DNA of 22,862 nt from Gammaproteobacteria bacterium (GTDB lineage: Bacteria > Pseudomonadota > Gammaproteobacteria > SZUA-21): positions 1 to 22,862 of the forward strand of contig QIKQ01000061.1 in assembly GCA_003233075.1 (NCBI GenBank), in the 5' to 3' direction. Below, piece after piece: positions 1 to 8,473 of this stretch. Position numbers and translations under genes: made by a program. The notes under the pieces were generated by a model, which worked only from the letters and a program-made list of their open reading frames with translations, was not told the DNA's origin and made no database searches. Each line of letters starts with the position of its first letter. The stretch's first letter is position 1.

Positions 1-196
1 CACTATGTCGAGCGCTTGGACCGAGTGAAAACGAGTCATAGTATGCAATTGGGCCGTCGCAGTAGATGGGCTGTGAGAAATGCGGGCTAGTTCGCAGTTC
101 CTAAAATTTTCAAACTGGAACGATCACCAGCGACTATTTTCCTACTTGAAATTAGTATTAACGCAAACAAGGCATGCCTTGCCTTTACTGAAACGT
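1..196. other. Left-edge region with no convincing gene
   Basis: This stretch follows the end of cheB. On the plus strand a frame is open from the window edge to a TAG ending at base 90 (29 codons). It could be the 3' end of a convergent gene, but I do not recognise the peptide and it is too short to judge. A perfect 14-base palindrome lies at 168-181. Nothing else is identifiable. Confidence 0.3.
168..181 (-). terminator. Palindrome after cheB, possible weak terminator
   Basis: CAAGGCATGCCTTG is a perfect palindrome 15 bases past the cheB stop codon. On the minus strand it is followed by TTTG. With a four-base loop only five stem pairs remain and the T run is short, so it would be a weak terminator. 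A protein-binding palindrome is equally possible. Confidence 0.25.
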
Positions 197-1279
197 TTAG
201 TTTTTTTCGAATATGGCAACCAGACGATTTGCGATTTCATTTAAACCAAGCACTTCATCAACACAGCCAAGCTTAACCGCCTCACCAGGCATGCCCCAAA
301 CAACACTGGATTTTTCATCTTGAGCGATTGTCACGGTTGCACCAGCCTCTTTAAGTTCTTCCATACCACGGGCACCATCATCGCCCATGCCAGTGAGGAT
401 AACGCCCACCGCATTGGCCGCGGCATTTTGCGCAACAGAACGAAATAAAACATCAACCGCAGGTTTGTGGCGATTCACAACTGGGCCATCATTGAGCTCA
501 CAAATATACTTCGCACCGGTTCGATTAACCAGCAAATGTTGGCCACCGGGTGCAATATAAACATGTCCCGGAATAATAGGTTGGCCATCTTTTGCCTGGC
601 AAACAATTAACTGTGATAAACCGTTCATTCTATCTGCAAAAGACTGGCTAAAGGCTTCAGGTATATGTTGCGTTATGACAATGCCTGGCATGTCAGGTGG
701 CAAATTGATAAGGACTTCTTTTATCGCCTCGGTACCGCCTGTTGATGCGCCGATGGCAATAATTTTATCAGTGGTATTAAGCTTTCGTGGTGCCTTTCTT
801 CCTATGACTACTTCTGCAGACAATTTTGGATCTACTTTCTTGGATTCTAGCGAAGAAAAAGAGGTTCTTGCTTGTACGTTTGCAGTGGCTGCGATTTTAA
901 TTTTTGATATGATTTCGTCTCGATATGCATCCATTCCCGCTGAGAGGTCCAATTTCGGTTTGGAAACAAAATCAACCGCACCAAGCTCTAGCGCATTTAA
1001 AGTAACATCCGCACCCTTTTCTGTTAACGAAGAAATCATAACTACCGGCATAGGCCGAAGACGCATCAAATTACTTAAAAATGTCAAGCCATCCATTCTA
1101 GGCATTTCAACATCAAGTGTAAGTACATCAGGTTGCAGACGTTTTATTTTGTCACGTGCTACCAAAGGATCTGGTGCAGTACCGACTACTTCAAAATGCG
1201 AGTCGCTATTAATTATTTCCGTTAACATTTGCCTAATCAGTGCTGAATCGTCAATAATTAAAACTTTTATTTTTGGCAT
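197..1279 (-). CDS. cheB: CheB, chemotaxis glutamate methylesterase/deamidase (lower cluster)
   Basis: A 360-aa response regulator-esterase that removes methyl groups from receptor glutamates in the cytoplasm when phosphorylated by CheA. The receiver domain (residues 1-125) has the acidic pair D10/D11 and phospho-acceptor D56 in the motif TLDVEMPRMDG. A linker leads to the CheB_methylest domain (from about 170). The catalytic triad is Ser179 in IGASTGG, His205 in TQHIP and Asp301 in GMGDDG. Length and motifs match the family. It is the last gene of the lower cluster, 24 bases after cheD. The start ATG has a modest upstream ACGGA. Its paralogue in the upper cluster (11452-12537) has the catalytic residues at identical positions, so both copies look active. 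Confidence 0.97.
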   Translation of the reverse strand: MPKIKVLIIDDSALIRQMLTEIINSDSHFEVVGTAPDPLVARDKIKRLQPDVLTLDVEMPRMDGLTFLSNLMRLRPMPVVMISSLTEKGADVTLNALELGAVDFVSKPKLDLSAGMDAYRDEIISKIKIAATANVQARTSFSSLESKKVDPKLSAEVVIGRKAPRKLNTTDKIIAIGASTGGTEAIKEVLINLPPDMPGIVITQHIPEAFSQSFADRMNGLSQLIVCQAKDGQPIIPGHVYIAPGGQHLLVNRTGAKYICELNDGPVVNRHKPAVDVLFRSVAQNAAANAVGVILTGMGDDGARGMEELKEAGATVTIAQDEKSSVVWGMPGEAVKLGCVDEVLGLNEIANRLVAIFEKN

Positions 1280-1303
1280 AATATTAAATTTATCCGTTCA
1301 AAT

Positions 1304-1945
1304 TCAAAATAACTCTATATCACCCTTAACGGGTTTAGACTCGATTCCTTTCATATATTCTTTTTCGCGCTCAACAATTGTGGAATTGTGCATGGACTGT
1401 AATTTTTTTATTTTTAGTGAACCAGTAATAGGATTATACTGGACCTTGCGAGGGTAGATATCACCCAGATCTTCAGCAATGATATTTAATTTTTCAACAT
1501 TTAAATACTCTTTTACAAATTCAATATTTCGTAATCCTATGCTACCCATATTAGCAATAATCCTCCCGCCTCCACATACTTTCACTTCCAAATTTTTTTT
1601 CGACCCACCTTGTTTTAAAATTTCATTAATCATTTTCTCCATCGCAACATTGCCATAACGAGCAGATTGACTAACAATTTCATTGGGTGACGAACTGGAT
1701 TTCTCCGGTGATGCAGGCAACATAAAATGGTTCATACCGCCTATTTTAAGTTTTTTATCTCGAATACACGCCGACACACACGAGCCTAAAACTGTCAAAA
1801 TTAATTCATTTCCTGTCGTCACATAAAATTCGCCGGGCAATATTTTTGCAGCATTGTATTGCGCATGTTTATCCCAGTATCGATTAATCTTCTCGAAACC
1901 TCGGAAACATTTATGTGTATTGTCTTGTCTTAAGACTAGCGCCAA
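1304..1945 (-). CDS. cheD: CheD, receptor glutamine deamidase (lower cluster)
   Basis: A 213-aa CheD, which deamidates selected glutamines on MCPs and can tune receptor activity. The family core is clear: PGEFYVTTG, then TVLGSCVSACIRD with catalytic Cys56, then GGMNHFMLP with catalytic His73, and later CGGGR. The N-terminal FEKINRYWD stretch is typical of proteobacterial CheD and supports starting at the TTG codon at 1945, which has an AAAGGG ribosome site about nine bases upstream. No ATG gives a complete N terminus. It begins four bases after the cheR stop and precedes cheB by 24 bases, so it is part of the same adaptation operon. It is about 50 residues longer than the upper-cluster CheD, mostly at the N terminus. 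Confidence 0.95.
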   Translation of the reverse strand: MALVLRQDNTHKCFRGFEKINRYWDKHAQYNAAKILPGEFYVTTGNELILTVLGSCVSACIRDKKLKIGGMNHFMLPASPEKSSSSPNEIVSQSARYGNVAMEKMINEILKQGGSKKNLEVKVCGGGRIIANMGSIGLRNIEFVKEYLNVEKLNIIAEDLGDIYPRKVQYNPITGSLKIKKLQSMHNSTIVEREKEYMKGIESKPVKGDIELF

Positions 1946-1949
1946 AATA

Positions 1950-2786
1950 CTAACCCTTTATTTGGTACATTGTGTGACCGAGTAAATCAAACCGATCAGT
2001 CACTTTAAAAAGTGATTCGGAATGTCCTAAAAATAGATAAGCTCCATTAGCCATATGATTCGCATAACGATCAATTAGAATTCGCTGAGTATCCTTATTA
2101 AAATATATAATGACATTCCGACAAAAAATAAAATCAAATTCCCCGCTAATAGGCCACTTTCCCATTAAATTTAGATGTTTGAAGCTTATCATTTTTTGTA
2201 ATTCAGGCCTTACTTTAACCAGGTTTGTTTCTTTACTTTTACTGTGTACAAACCATTTATTTACAGTTTTCTTAGGTAAGCCCGAAACACGCTCAAACGC
2301 ATAAATCCCTTTTTTTGCTGTTTCCAATACGTTGGTATCCAGATCGGTGGCAAGAATTTTAATATCCCAATTTTTGATTTCAGGGAAATGGTCTTGAAAT
2401 GTCATAGCAATGGAATAAGGCTCCTCACCCGTTGAGCAACCAGCTGACCACAAACGAATTCTTCGTGTCGCTTTATTTTTTTCCAGCAATTCAGGAAAGA
2501 CAGTCTTGATCAAAAAATCAAAATGATGCTGCTCGCGGAAAAATGAAGTTAAGTTAGTCGTAATCGCGTTAATAAAATTAACTAACTCGGAATCATCACC
2601 TTTTTTAAGAATACTACAATAAGATTTAAAGTCAGACAAACCTAGCTCGCGTAATCTACGGGTAAGCCGACTATAAACAAGCTGTCGTTTACCATCGGCT
2701 AAATTAATTCCCGCGCAGTCGCTCACTAATTCCCGAATATAATTAAAATCATTATCAGAGAACTCAAAATTTTCTTGCCTCGACAC
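1950..2786 (-). CDS. cheR: CheR, chemotaxis glutamate methyltransferase (lower cluster)
   Basis: A 278-aa SAM-dependent methyltransferase that methylates receptor glutamates for adaptation. The N-terminal all-alpha domain carries LTRRLRELGL and the conserved TNLTSFFRE segment. The SAM-binding motif reads RLWSAGCSTGEEPYS (about residues 112-126), followed by LATDLD and FDFIFCRNVIIYF. The start is GTG at 2786, because the reading frame there encodes MSRQENF with GGGA upstream and no nearby ATG. It sits 29 bases after the globin receptor, whose C terminus carries the pentapeptide EWEEF. CheR may dock there, because proteobacterial CheR can bind such pentapeptides through its beta-subdomain. It is followed four bases later by cheD. 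Confidence 0.96.
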   Translation of the reverse strand: MSRQENFEFSDNDFNYIRELVSDCAGINLADGKRQLVYSRLTRRLRELGLSDFKSYCSILKKGDDSELVNFINAITTNLTSFFREQHHFDFLIKTVFPELLEKNKATRRIRLWSAGCSTGEEPYSIAMTFQDHFPEIKNWDIKILATDLDTNVLETAKKGIYAFERVSGLPKKTVNKWFVHSKSKETNLVKVRPELQKMISFKHLNLMGKWPISGEFDFIFCRNVIIYFNKDTQRILIDRYANHMANGAYLFLGHSESLFKVTDRFDLLGHTMYQIKG

Positions 2787-2815
2787 GTTAATATCCCGCT
2801 AGTAAAAAATTAAAT

Positions 2816-5704
2816 TTAGAATTCTTCCCATTCATCATCTGAAGTTGAAGAGCCTTGATTCGATTGTTTCATTTTTTTGGTTGGAGTTCCGCCTGAATTA
2901 CTTTGCGACCCTGTCCATGCGTTAGATTTTGACGATGAATTACTTGCTGACCTTCGACCCTGACTCGCCAATTCATCTAGCTTGAAAAAGGTCATCATTT
3001 TAGCTAAATCCTCTGCCTGAGAACTAAGTGCTTCGCTGGAAGACGCGGCTTCTTCCACCAATGCTGCATTCTGCTGTGTCATTTCGTCCATTTGCATCAC
3101 AGTCTTATTCACTTGCTCAATACCAGATGCTTGCTCCTGACTCGCTGCTGCGATTTCTGCAATTATGTCGCTAACCTTTTTAACAGAATTCACAATTTCT
3201 TCCAACGATTTTCCAGACTCATCTACCAACTTGGACCCTTCTTCCACTTTCTCAACGCTATCTTTAATCAGCGTTTTAATTTCTTTGGCCGCCGCCGCAC
3301 TGCGTTGTGCCAGGTTTCTCACCTCCGATGCTACGACCGCAAACCCACGACCTTGCTCACCAGCACGTGCTGCCTCTACTGCTGCATTCAAAGCAAGTAA
3401 GTTGGTCTGGAATGCGATTTCATCAATGACACCTATAATATCTGCAATTTTTTTGCTCGCTGAATTAATTTCAGACATGGCACTAATGGTTTTCGAGGAA
3501 ACTTCCCCGCCCTTTTCTGCTTCGGTGCGCGCACTTAACGAAAGCTGGTTCGCTTGACGGGCATTATCCGCATTCTGTTTGGTGCTACTCGACATCTGCT
3601 CAATTGCCGATGCAGTTTCTTCCAAACTGGATGCTTGTTCCTCGGTACGCTGACTCAAATTTACATTACCTTGCGCTATTTCATTGGATGCCGTATTAAT
3701 ATTCGATCCCGTTTCGACGATTTTACCGACCATATCTTGTAAATTTTTCACTGTTTTATTCATCGCGTCTGAGAGAACTTGGAAGGCACCTTCGTATTCG
3801 GTTGACATTGACCTGGTTAAGTCACCGTCTGCCAACGCTTGAATTACTTCCGTACCTTCTTGAATAGGTTTAACAATTGCATCGAGAAGTTTATTTATAC
3901 CTTCACTTAAACCTTTCATAAACCCACTATATCTAGACGAGTCAATTCGTTTATCCAGCTCACCAGAAACTGCGCCGACAATCAAACTTTCTATTTGGCG
4001 CTCACCATCCTTTTGCTCGGTAATATCCCGCCACTCAACCATATTACCTATCAGATCACCATTGGCATCCAGAATCGCAGTTGCGTTTACTTCGAACTCA
4101 ATGTCGTCGATTTTAATTTCAGCTTTAGCGGGCAAATTATTCTCATTGCCTAACAGTGCGCGTTGATGCGCTGGGTTCTTATGGAAAATATCAATGCAAG
4201 TACCCACCAGATTATTTGGATCAAAACCGGCAAACCTTTTCTGCAAGATATCACGACGTCTATTTAACATTGTCACAACAGCGGGGTTTACATAAGTTAT
4301 TTTAAGATCTATGTCGCAAATCATTAGGTTCGCTTGCGCACTGTCAACTGCTGATTGTAATCGAGCTACTCGAAGACGAGAAGCAACCTCTTCAGTCACG
4401 TCAGTAGCGTATTTAACTACTTTAAATGGCTTGCCGTTTAAATCCATAATCGGATTGTAAGAAGCTTGAATCCATACTTCCTTACCATTTTTACCCAATC
4501 GTTTGTATTCTTTGGATTCGTATTCGCCTCGATTTAGCTTTTCCCAAAACTCACAATACTCTACACTCACTTTAAATTCTGGTTCAACAAACATACTGTG
4601 ATGTCGACCTTTGATTTCATCCAAACTATAACCTAAAGTGCTTAAAAAATTCTCATTGGCAGAAATGATTGTGCCATCCATCTTAAATTCGATTACGGCC
4701 ATAGATTTACTAATCGCATCAATTTGACCAGAATAATTTGCTGTCGATAACTTCTGTGCTGTGAGGTCCGTAGCATATTTAACGACTTTAAAAGGCTTTC
4801 CGTTTAAATCCATAATTGGGTTATAAGAAGCTTGAATCCAAACTTCTATTCCATTTTTACCCAATCGTCTATATTCTTTAGACTCATATTCACCTCGATT
4901 TAATTTACCCCAAAACTCACGGTACTCAATACTTTCCTTAAACTCAGGCGTTACAAATATGCTGTGATGTCGACCTTTGATTTCATCCAAACTGTAACCC
5001 AGGGTGCTTAAGAAATTCTCATTAGCAGTAATGATCATGCCATCCATATCAAATTCAATTACAGCTTGAGATTTGCTAATTGCTGATATTTGACCTTCCA
5101 AATCCATCTGTCTTAGACTCGATTTTCTTTGATCTTCACTCACGTCCTCTGTCACTTTAATACGGCTTACCATTTTGACTTCCTCCTGAACCTCATATGC
5201 ACTTAACATGACTTTTACTACAACTTCTAATGCCTTTTTCCAAGCCCGATGAACTTCTTGAGTCCACACGCTTCCGGCGAATTCTTCCATTACTGCTAAC
5301 ATAGTGTCGGCAACAGCCTGGTAATGAGCTGGCTGTGCACCGTAGGCCTGATGTTTGCGGCCTAATTCTTTCAAGGTCTTTGACAAAACTCGGGGTTTAT
5401 CCAAACTAGCAATAACTATTTGCAGCGCCGCCAGTAATTTATTACTCTGGCTACTCACGTCCGAGTTTTTAAATAACGGCCTAGCCGCCGGATAGTCTTC
5501 AAATAACTTTTGATAAAAGCGCCATACTAATTCTTCGCCCTGTGGCGCAAGCTTGGCAAATGATGCTCTAAGCAGATTAACATCTAAACCAATTGTCGGT
5601 TTTTTTGTGACTAATTTGGGCTTGCCTGTATTTGATTTGCCTGAGTCACTTTTCGCACTCGCTTTTTTACTTGGCGATTTTCTAACTGTTGATCGTTTTA
5701 CCAC
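2816..5704 (-). CDS. Soluble globin-PAS-PAS-PAS methyl-accepting chemotaxis protein
   Basis: A 962-aa receptor with no transmembrane segment, so it is cytoplasmic. After a Lys/Ser-rich leader (1-35) comes a globin domain (about 40-172) of the flavohemoglobin/VHb class: CD1 Phe78 in ARPLF, likely distal Gln86 and proximal His118 in GRKHQAYG. Two nearly identical PAS domains follow (about 204-318 and 326-440), then a third, divergent PAS (about 445-565). Two HAMP-like stretches (about 570-665) lead to the MCP coiled coil. The kinase-control tip is at 756-802 (AFQTNLLALNAAVEAARAGE). The tail ends in EWEEF, a CheR/CheB tether. The start is GTG with AGGGG upstream. The expected role is intracellular oxygen or redox sensing that drives CheA. 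Heme binding is inferred from residues, not shown. Confidence 0.93.
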   Translation of the reverse strand: MVKRSTVRKSPSKKASAKSDSGKSNTGKPKLVTKKPTIGLDVNLLRASFAKLAPQGEELVWRFYQKLFEDYPAARPLFKNSDVSSQSNKLLAALQIVIASLDKPRVLSKTLKELGRKHQAYGAQPAHYQAVADTMLAVMEEFAGSVWTQEVHRAWKKALEVVVKVMLSAYEVQEEVKMVSRIKVTEDVSEDQRKSSLRQMDLEGQISAISKSQAVIEFDMDGMIITANENFLSTLGYSLDEIKGRHHSIFVTPEFKESIEYREFWGKLNRGEYESKEYRRLGKNGIEVWIQASYNPIMDLNGKPFKVVKYATDLTAQKLSTANYSGQIDAISKSMAVIEFKMDGTIISANENFLSTLGYSLDEIKGRHHSMFVEPEFKVSVEYCEFWEKLNRGEYESKEYKRLGKNGKEVWIQASYNPIMDLNGKPFKVVKYATDVTEEVASRLRVARLQSAVDSAQANLMICDIDLKITYVNPAVVTMLNRRRDILQKRFAGFDPNNLVGTCIDIFHKNPAHQRALLGNENNLPAKAEIKIDDIEFEVNATAILDANGDLIGNMVEWRDITEQKDGERQIESLIVGAVSGELDKRIDSSRYSGFMKGLSEGINKLLDAIVKPIQEGTEVIQALADGDLTRSMSTEYEGAFQVLSDAMNKTVKNLQDMVGKIVETGSNINTASNEIAQGNVNLSQRTEEQASSLEETASAIEQMSSSTKQNADNARQANQLSLSARTEAEKGGEVSSKTISAMSEINSASKKIADIIGVIDEIAFQTNLLALNAAVEAARAGEQGRGFAVVASEVRNLAQRSAAAAKEIKTLIKDSVEKVEEGSKLVDESGKSLEEIVNSVKKVSDIIAEIAAASQEQASGIEQVNKTVMQMDEMTQQNAALVEEAASSSEALSSQAEDLAKMMTFFKLDELASQGRRSASNSSSKSNAWTGSQSNSGGTPTKKMKQSNQGSSTSDDEWEEF
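4385..4729 (-). repeat. Second copy of duplicated PAS module in the globin receptor
   Basis: Codons 326-440 of the globin receptor. They repeat codons 204-318 with a period of 122 residues (366 bases) and are nearly the same at protein level. Both carry SANENFLSTLGYSLDEIKGR-type and KVVKYATD motifs. This is an in-gene tandem duplication. Confidence 0.85.
4751..5095 (-). repeat. First copy of duplicated PAS module in the globin receptor
   Basis: Codons 204-318, partner of the copy at 4385-4729. Differences include Arg262 here against Cys at the matching place in the other copy (YREFW versus YCEFW). The sequence type (NFLSTLGY, FWxxLNRGE, VWIQASYNP) is that of redox- or ligand-sensing PAS domains of Aer/BdlA-like receptors. 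The cofactor cannot be told from sequence. Confidence 0.85.
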
Positions 5705-5732
5705 TTTCTATGCCCCTGTCTTATATCTAGCT

Positions 5733-5840
5733 TTAACCTTTCCAAACAATATCAGCGAACCACTGCTCCATTGTTTCTAAAAAACCCCTGACTAGCTTCA
5801 TAACGAAACATTTGCTCTTTTCTGAATCTTTCTTTCTCAT
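5733..5840 (-). CDS. Unannotated 35-aa small ORF between cheW and the globin receptor
   Basis: An open frame from ATG at 5840 to TAA at 5733 encodes 35 residues. It begins MRKKDSEKSK, contains FLETMEQWFADIVW and ends KG. A clear ribosome site, CAGGA, ends seven bases before the ATG. The frame fills the otherwise odd 155-base gap, starting 19 bases after cheW and ending 28 bases before the receptor, so it is spaced like an operon gene. The basic N terminus and the aromatic, amphipathic C-terminal half would suit a small helix that binds a protein or membrane surface. I recognise no family. It could still be a chance ORF in a leader region; the Shine-Dalgarno and spacing are the evidence for translation. 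Confidence 0.5.
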   Translation of the reverse strand: MRKKDSEKSKCFVMKLVRGFLETMEQWFADIVWKG

Positions 5841-5859
5841 GCGATTATCCTGCCAGTCA

Positions 5860-6378
5860 TTACTCATTAGCTTTAGCAATTATATTGAGTTCGCCCGCAT
5901 TCAATAACTTATCAATCTCAAGCAAAATCAACATTTTATCATCAATAGTTGCCAAACCTTTGACAAATTCGATATTAACCATACCGCCAAAATCAGGTGT
6001 CTCTTTAAGTGCTTCTTCATTGACGTTATAAACATCAGACACTGCATCCACCACTATGCCCATCACTCTTTCCTTGTCTTCTGTCAAGACCTTGACCACA
6101 ATCACAACCGTCACTGGGCTATATTCGGCGTTCTCCATATTAAAGCGTTCACGCAAGTCGATTATGGGTACAATCGTGCCGCGTATATTGATCACTCCTT
6201 TAATGTAACTTGGTGTATTTGGAATTGTAGTCACATTAGACCAGCCACGAATTTCTTGTACCCGAAGAATATCCACACCATATTCTTCATCTGCCATCAT
6301 GAAAGTTAAATATTGATTCTCATCATCATTTGCATGTATCCCACTGTCGTCTTGTATTGCTGCTGCGCTACTCATCAT
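5860..6378 (-). CDS. cheW: CheW coupling protein (lower cluster)
   Basis: A 172-aa CheW, the adaptor that links receptor tips to the CheA P5 domain in signalling arrays. The two-subdomain SH3-like fold is recognisable: QYLTFMMADEEYGVDILRVQEIRGW near the start, PSYIKGVINIRGTIVPIIDLR in the middle and VVIVVKV, GIVVDAVSDV and GMVNIEFVKGLATID in the second half. It has a short N-terminal extension of about 20 residues. The start at 6378 is preceded by AAGAGGTGG; a second in-frame ATG follows immediately and could be used instead. It lies seven bases after cheA. This is the only cheW in the lower cluster, so it probably serves the globin receptor next to it. Confidence 0.96.
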   Translation of the reverse strand: MMSSAAAIQDDSGIHANDDENQYLTFMMADEEYGVDILRVQEIRGWSNVTTIPNTPSYIKGVINIRGTIVPIIDLRERFNMENAEYSPVTVVIVVKVLTEDKERVMGIVVDAVSDVYNVNEEALKETPDFGGMVNIEFVKGLATIDDKMLILLEIDKLLNAGELNIIAKANE

Positions 6379-6385
6379 CCACCTC

Positions 6386-8464
6386 TTAAGCCACCTTGTT
6401 TAACTGCACACTATCATCACCCTTATGTATTTTAGGCGTTTTCTCATGTGCTTTTACTACTAATCCTTGAACATCCAAGATCATTGCAACTGTTCCGTCA
6501 CCTAGTATTGTTGCTCCTGATATACCAGCAACTTTTTTAAAGTTTGTTTCTAAGCTTTTTATCACTACCTGTTGCTGATCTAATAGATCATCCACTAAAA
6601 GGCCAACTTTTCTGCCGTCACATTCGACCACGACCAATAGCCCACCCACTAATGTTCTATTGTCAGGTTCGATATCAAAGGCGCTGTATAGTCGTAACAC
6701 TTCAATGTATTCGTCACGCAACTTATAAACTTCTGCTCGTCCTGAAATGATATTGACTTGACTTTTTTTCACCTGTAAGGATTCAATAATCGATACTAGT
6801 GGAACAATGTAAGTTTCCTTACCAACTCGAATTAACTGACCATCCATAATGGCTAGTGTCAAAGGTAAGCGGATCGAAAATCGCGAACCTTCTCCTGGTG
6901 TCGATTTAACTTCGATCGCGCCAGATAGTTCCTGGATATTTCGTTTCACCACATCCATGCCAACACCGCGACCAGAAACATCACTCACCTCAGTGGCTGT
7001 AGAAAATCCAGGGTGGAAAATTAATTTATTAATTTCGTCATCAGATAAACTGGCGTCCTTGGAAATAAGGCCTTTCTCGATGGCCTTGGCAGTAATTCGT
7101 TCTGTATTTAAACCAGCACCATCATCTCGAATTTCGATTACGATATTTCCGCCTTTGTGATAGGCATCCAGTGAGATTGTGCCTTCAGGTGATTTGCCCA
7201 TTGTTTCTCTGGTTTCTGGATCTTCGATGCCGTGATCAATTGAATTTCTGACTAGATGTACAAGAGGATCGACTATTTTTTCCAACACTGTTTTATCTAT
7301 TTCAGTTTGCTCTCCCGATAATTTTAGCTTTATTTTCTTGGTCAGCTTATTACTTAAATCGTGTACGAGTCGAGGGAATCGATTAAAAGCAAAACTAATC
7401 GGCAGCATACGTATGCGCATTACATTTTCTTGCAACTCGCGGGTATTTCTTTCCAATTGAGATAGGCCATCCTTAAGTCGCTCTACACTTGACATGCTAA
7501 AATCTTTGCCTAATTGACCTAACATCGACTGGGTAATGACCAACTCACCAACCATATTAATTAAAGAATCGACTTTATCAATCGCGACTCGAATCGAATT
7601 ACTTTCACCGATATTGCGTGACGCGCGCTCTACTTTTGATCCACTCTTCGTGGCAAGCGCCGATGTCTTTGCCGTTTTGGCTTCAAACTTTTCTTCTGCC
7701 GCTTGAGAATTACTTTCTTTTTCTCCAGAAGCTTCAATTGAAACGGATTTAGTTTCTGTAATTGATAAATCGCATTCGTCATCAACCCATTCAAATACCT
7801 CATTGACTGAATCAATATCGATTGTTGTTTCTAGATTAAGCTTCCATTTCAAATAGGATTCATCGGCAACGTAATCTTCAATGCCTGGTAAATTTCCTAT
7901 TTCGACCTTAGTCTCTAAGTTTCCAAGTAAAGCTAGTTCAGAAAACATTCTAACCGGATCATTTCCAGTTTTTAGCATATCGACATGTGGATTAAATTCA
8001 ATTTCATATATTTTTTGCTGATCAACTTGTTTTGTTTGTGAACTTTTATCGACCGACTTCTCTTTACTTTCGTGTTCTAATCCAAGCAGCACCTGAAATT
8101 CGTGTTTAAGTTCTTCGATTTGTTCGTTATCGTAGGAGAATTTATTACGACTCGCATCGAGCATGTTTTTAATAACATCAACTGATCTAAGCAGTAACTC
8201 AATAATTTCGCTAGTCGGTGCTCGGGCCTCTTCTCGCATTTCGTCTAGCAGCGTTTCAAGCAAATGAGTGAAGTCCGTAACCTCTTGCAATCCGAACGTG
8301 CCAGCTCCACCTTTTATCGAATGTGCAGCGCGGAAAATAGTGTTAATGGATTCCAGATTGGGATCATTGATATCGAGCTCAAGCAGCTCTGATTCCATAA
8401 CTGCAATCCCCTCGAAACTTTCTTCAAAAAAAGTATCTAGAAATTGACTAATATCAATAGACAT
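6386..8464 (-). CDS. cheA: CheA histidine kinase (lower cluster)
   Basis: A 692-aa kinase that phosphorylates CheY and CheB in response to receptors. Domains: Hpt/P1 (1-105) with phospho-acceptor His48 in FRAAHSIKGGAG; a middle domain (about 152-235) of the type seen in many CheA proteins in place of a classical P2; an Ala/Lys/Ser-rich linker (240-290); the P3 dimerisation helices (about 291-370, VDSLINMVGELVI); the P4 ATPase with N-box LVRNSIDHG (Asn407, His411), G1 DDGAG (447-451) and G2 SGRGVGMDVV (497-506); and the P5 CheW-like domain (about 542-680). Every catalytic box is intact. It starts nine bases after cheY with AAAGGGA as ribosome site. Unlike the upper-cluster CheA it lacks the tandem MshEN-like insert. 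Confidence 0.97.
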   Translation of the reverse strand: MSIDISQFLDTFFEESFEGIAVMESELLELDINDPNLESINTIFRAAHSIKGGAGTFGLQEVTDFTHLLETLLDEMREEARAPTSEIIELLLRSVDVIKNMLDASRNKFSYDNEQIEELKHEFQVLLGLEHESKEKSVDKSSQTKQVDQQKIYEIEFNPHVDMLKTGNDPVRMFSELALLGNLETKVEIGNLPGIEDYVADESYLKWKLNLETTIDIDSVNEVFEWVDDECDLSITETKSVSIEASGEKESNSQAAEEKFEAKTAKTSALATKSGSKVERASRNIGESNSIRVAIDKVDSLINMVGELVITQSMLGQLGKDFSMSSVERLKDGLSQLERNTRELQENVMRIRMLPISFAFNRFPRLVHDLSNKLTKKIKLKLSGEQTEIDKTVLEKIVDPLVHLVRNSIDHGIEDPETRETMGKSPEGTISLDAYHKGGNIVIEIRDDGAGLNTERITAKAIEKGLISKDASLSDDEINKLIFHPGFSTATEVSDVSGRGVGMDVVKRNIQELSGAIEVKSTPGEGSRFSIRLPLTLAIMDGQLIRVGKETYIVPLVSIIESLQVKKSQVNIISGRAEVYKLRDEYIEVLRLYSAFDIEPDNRTLVGGLLVVVECDGRKVGLLVDDLLDQQQVVIKSLETNFKKVAGISGATILGDGTVAMILDVQGLVVKAHEKTPKIHKGDDSVQLNKVA

Positions 8465-8473
8465 ATTGTCCCT

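Noticed and set aside
675..1457. Plus-strand open frame of 260 codons across cheB and cheD
   Set aside because: It is antisense to two well-supported genes, has no recognisable domain, and its Ser/Ile-rich composition is that of a shadow frame.
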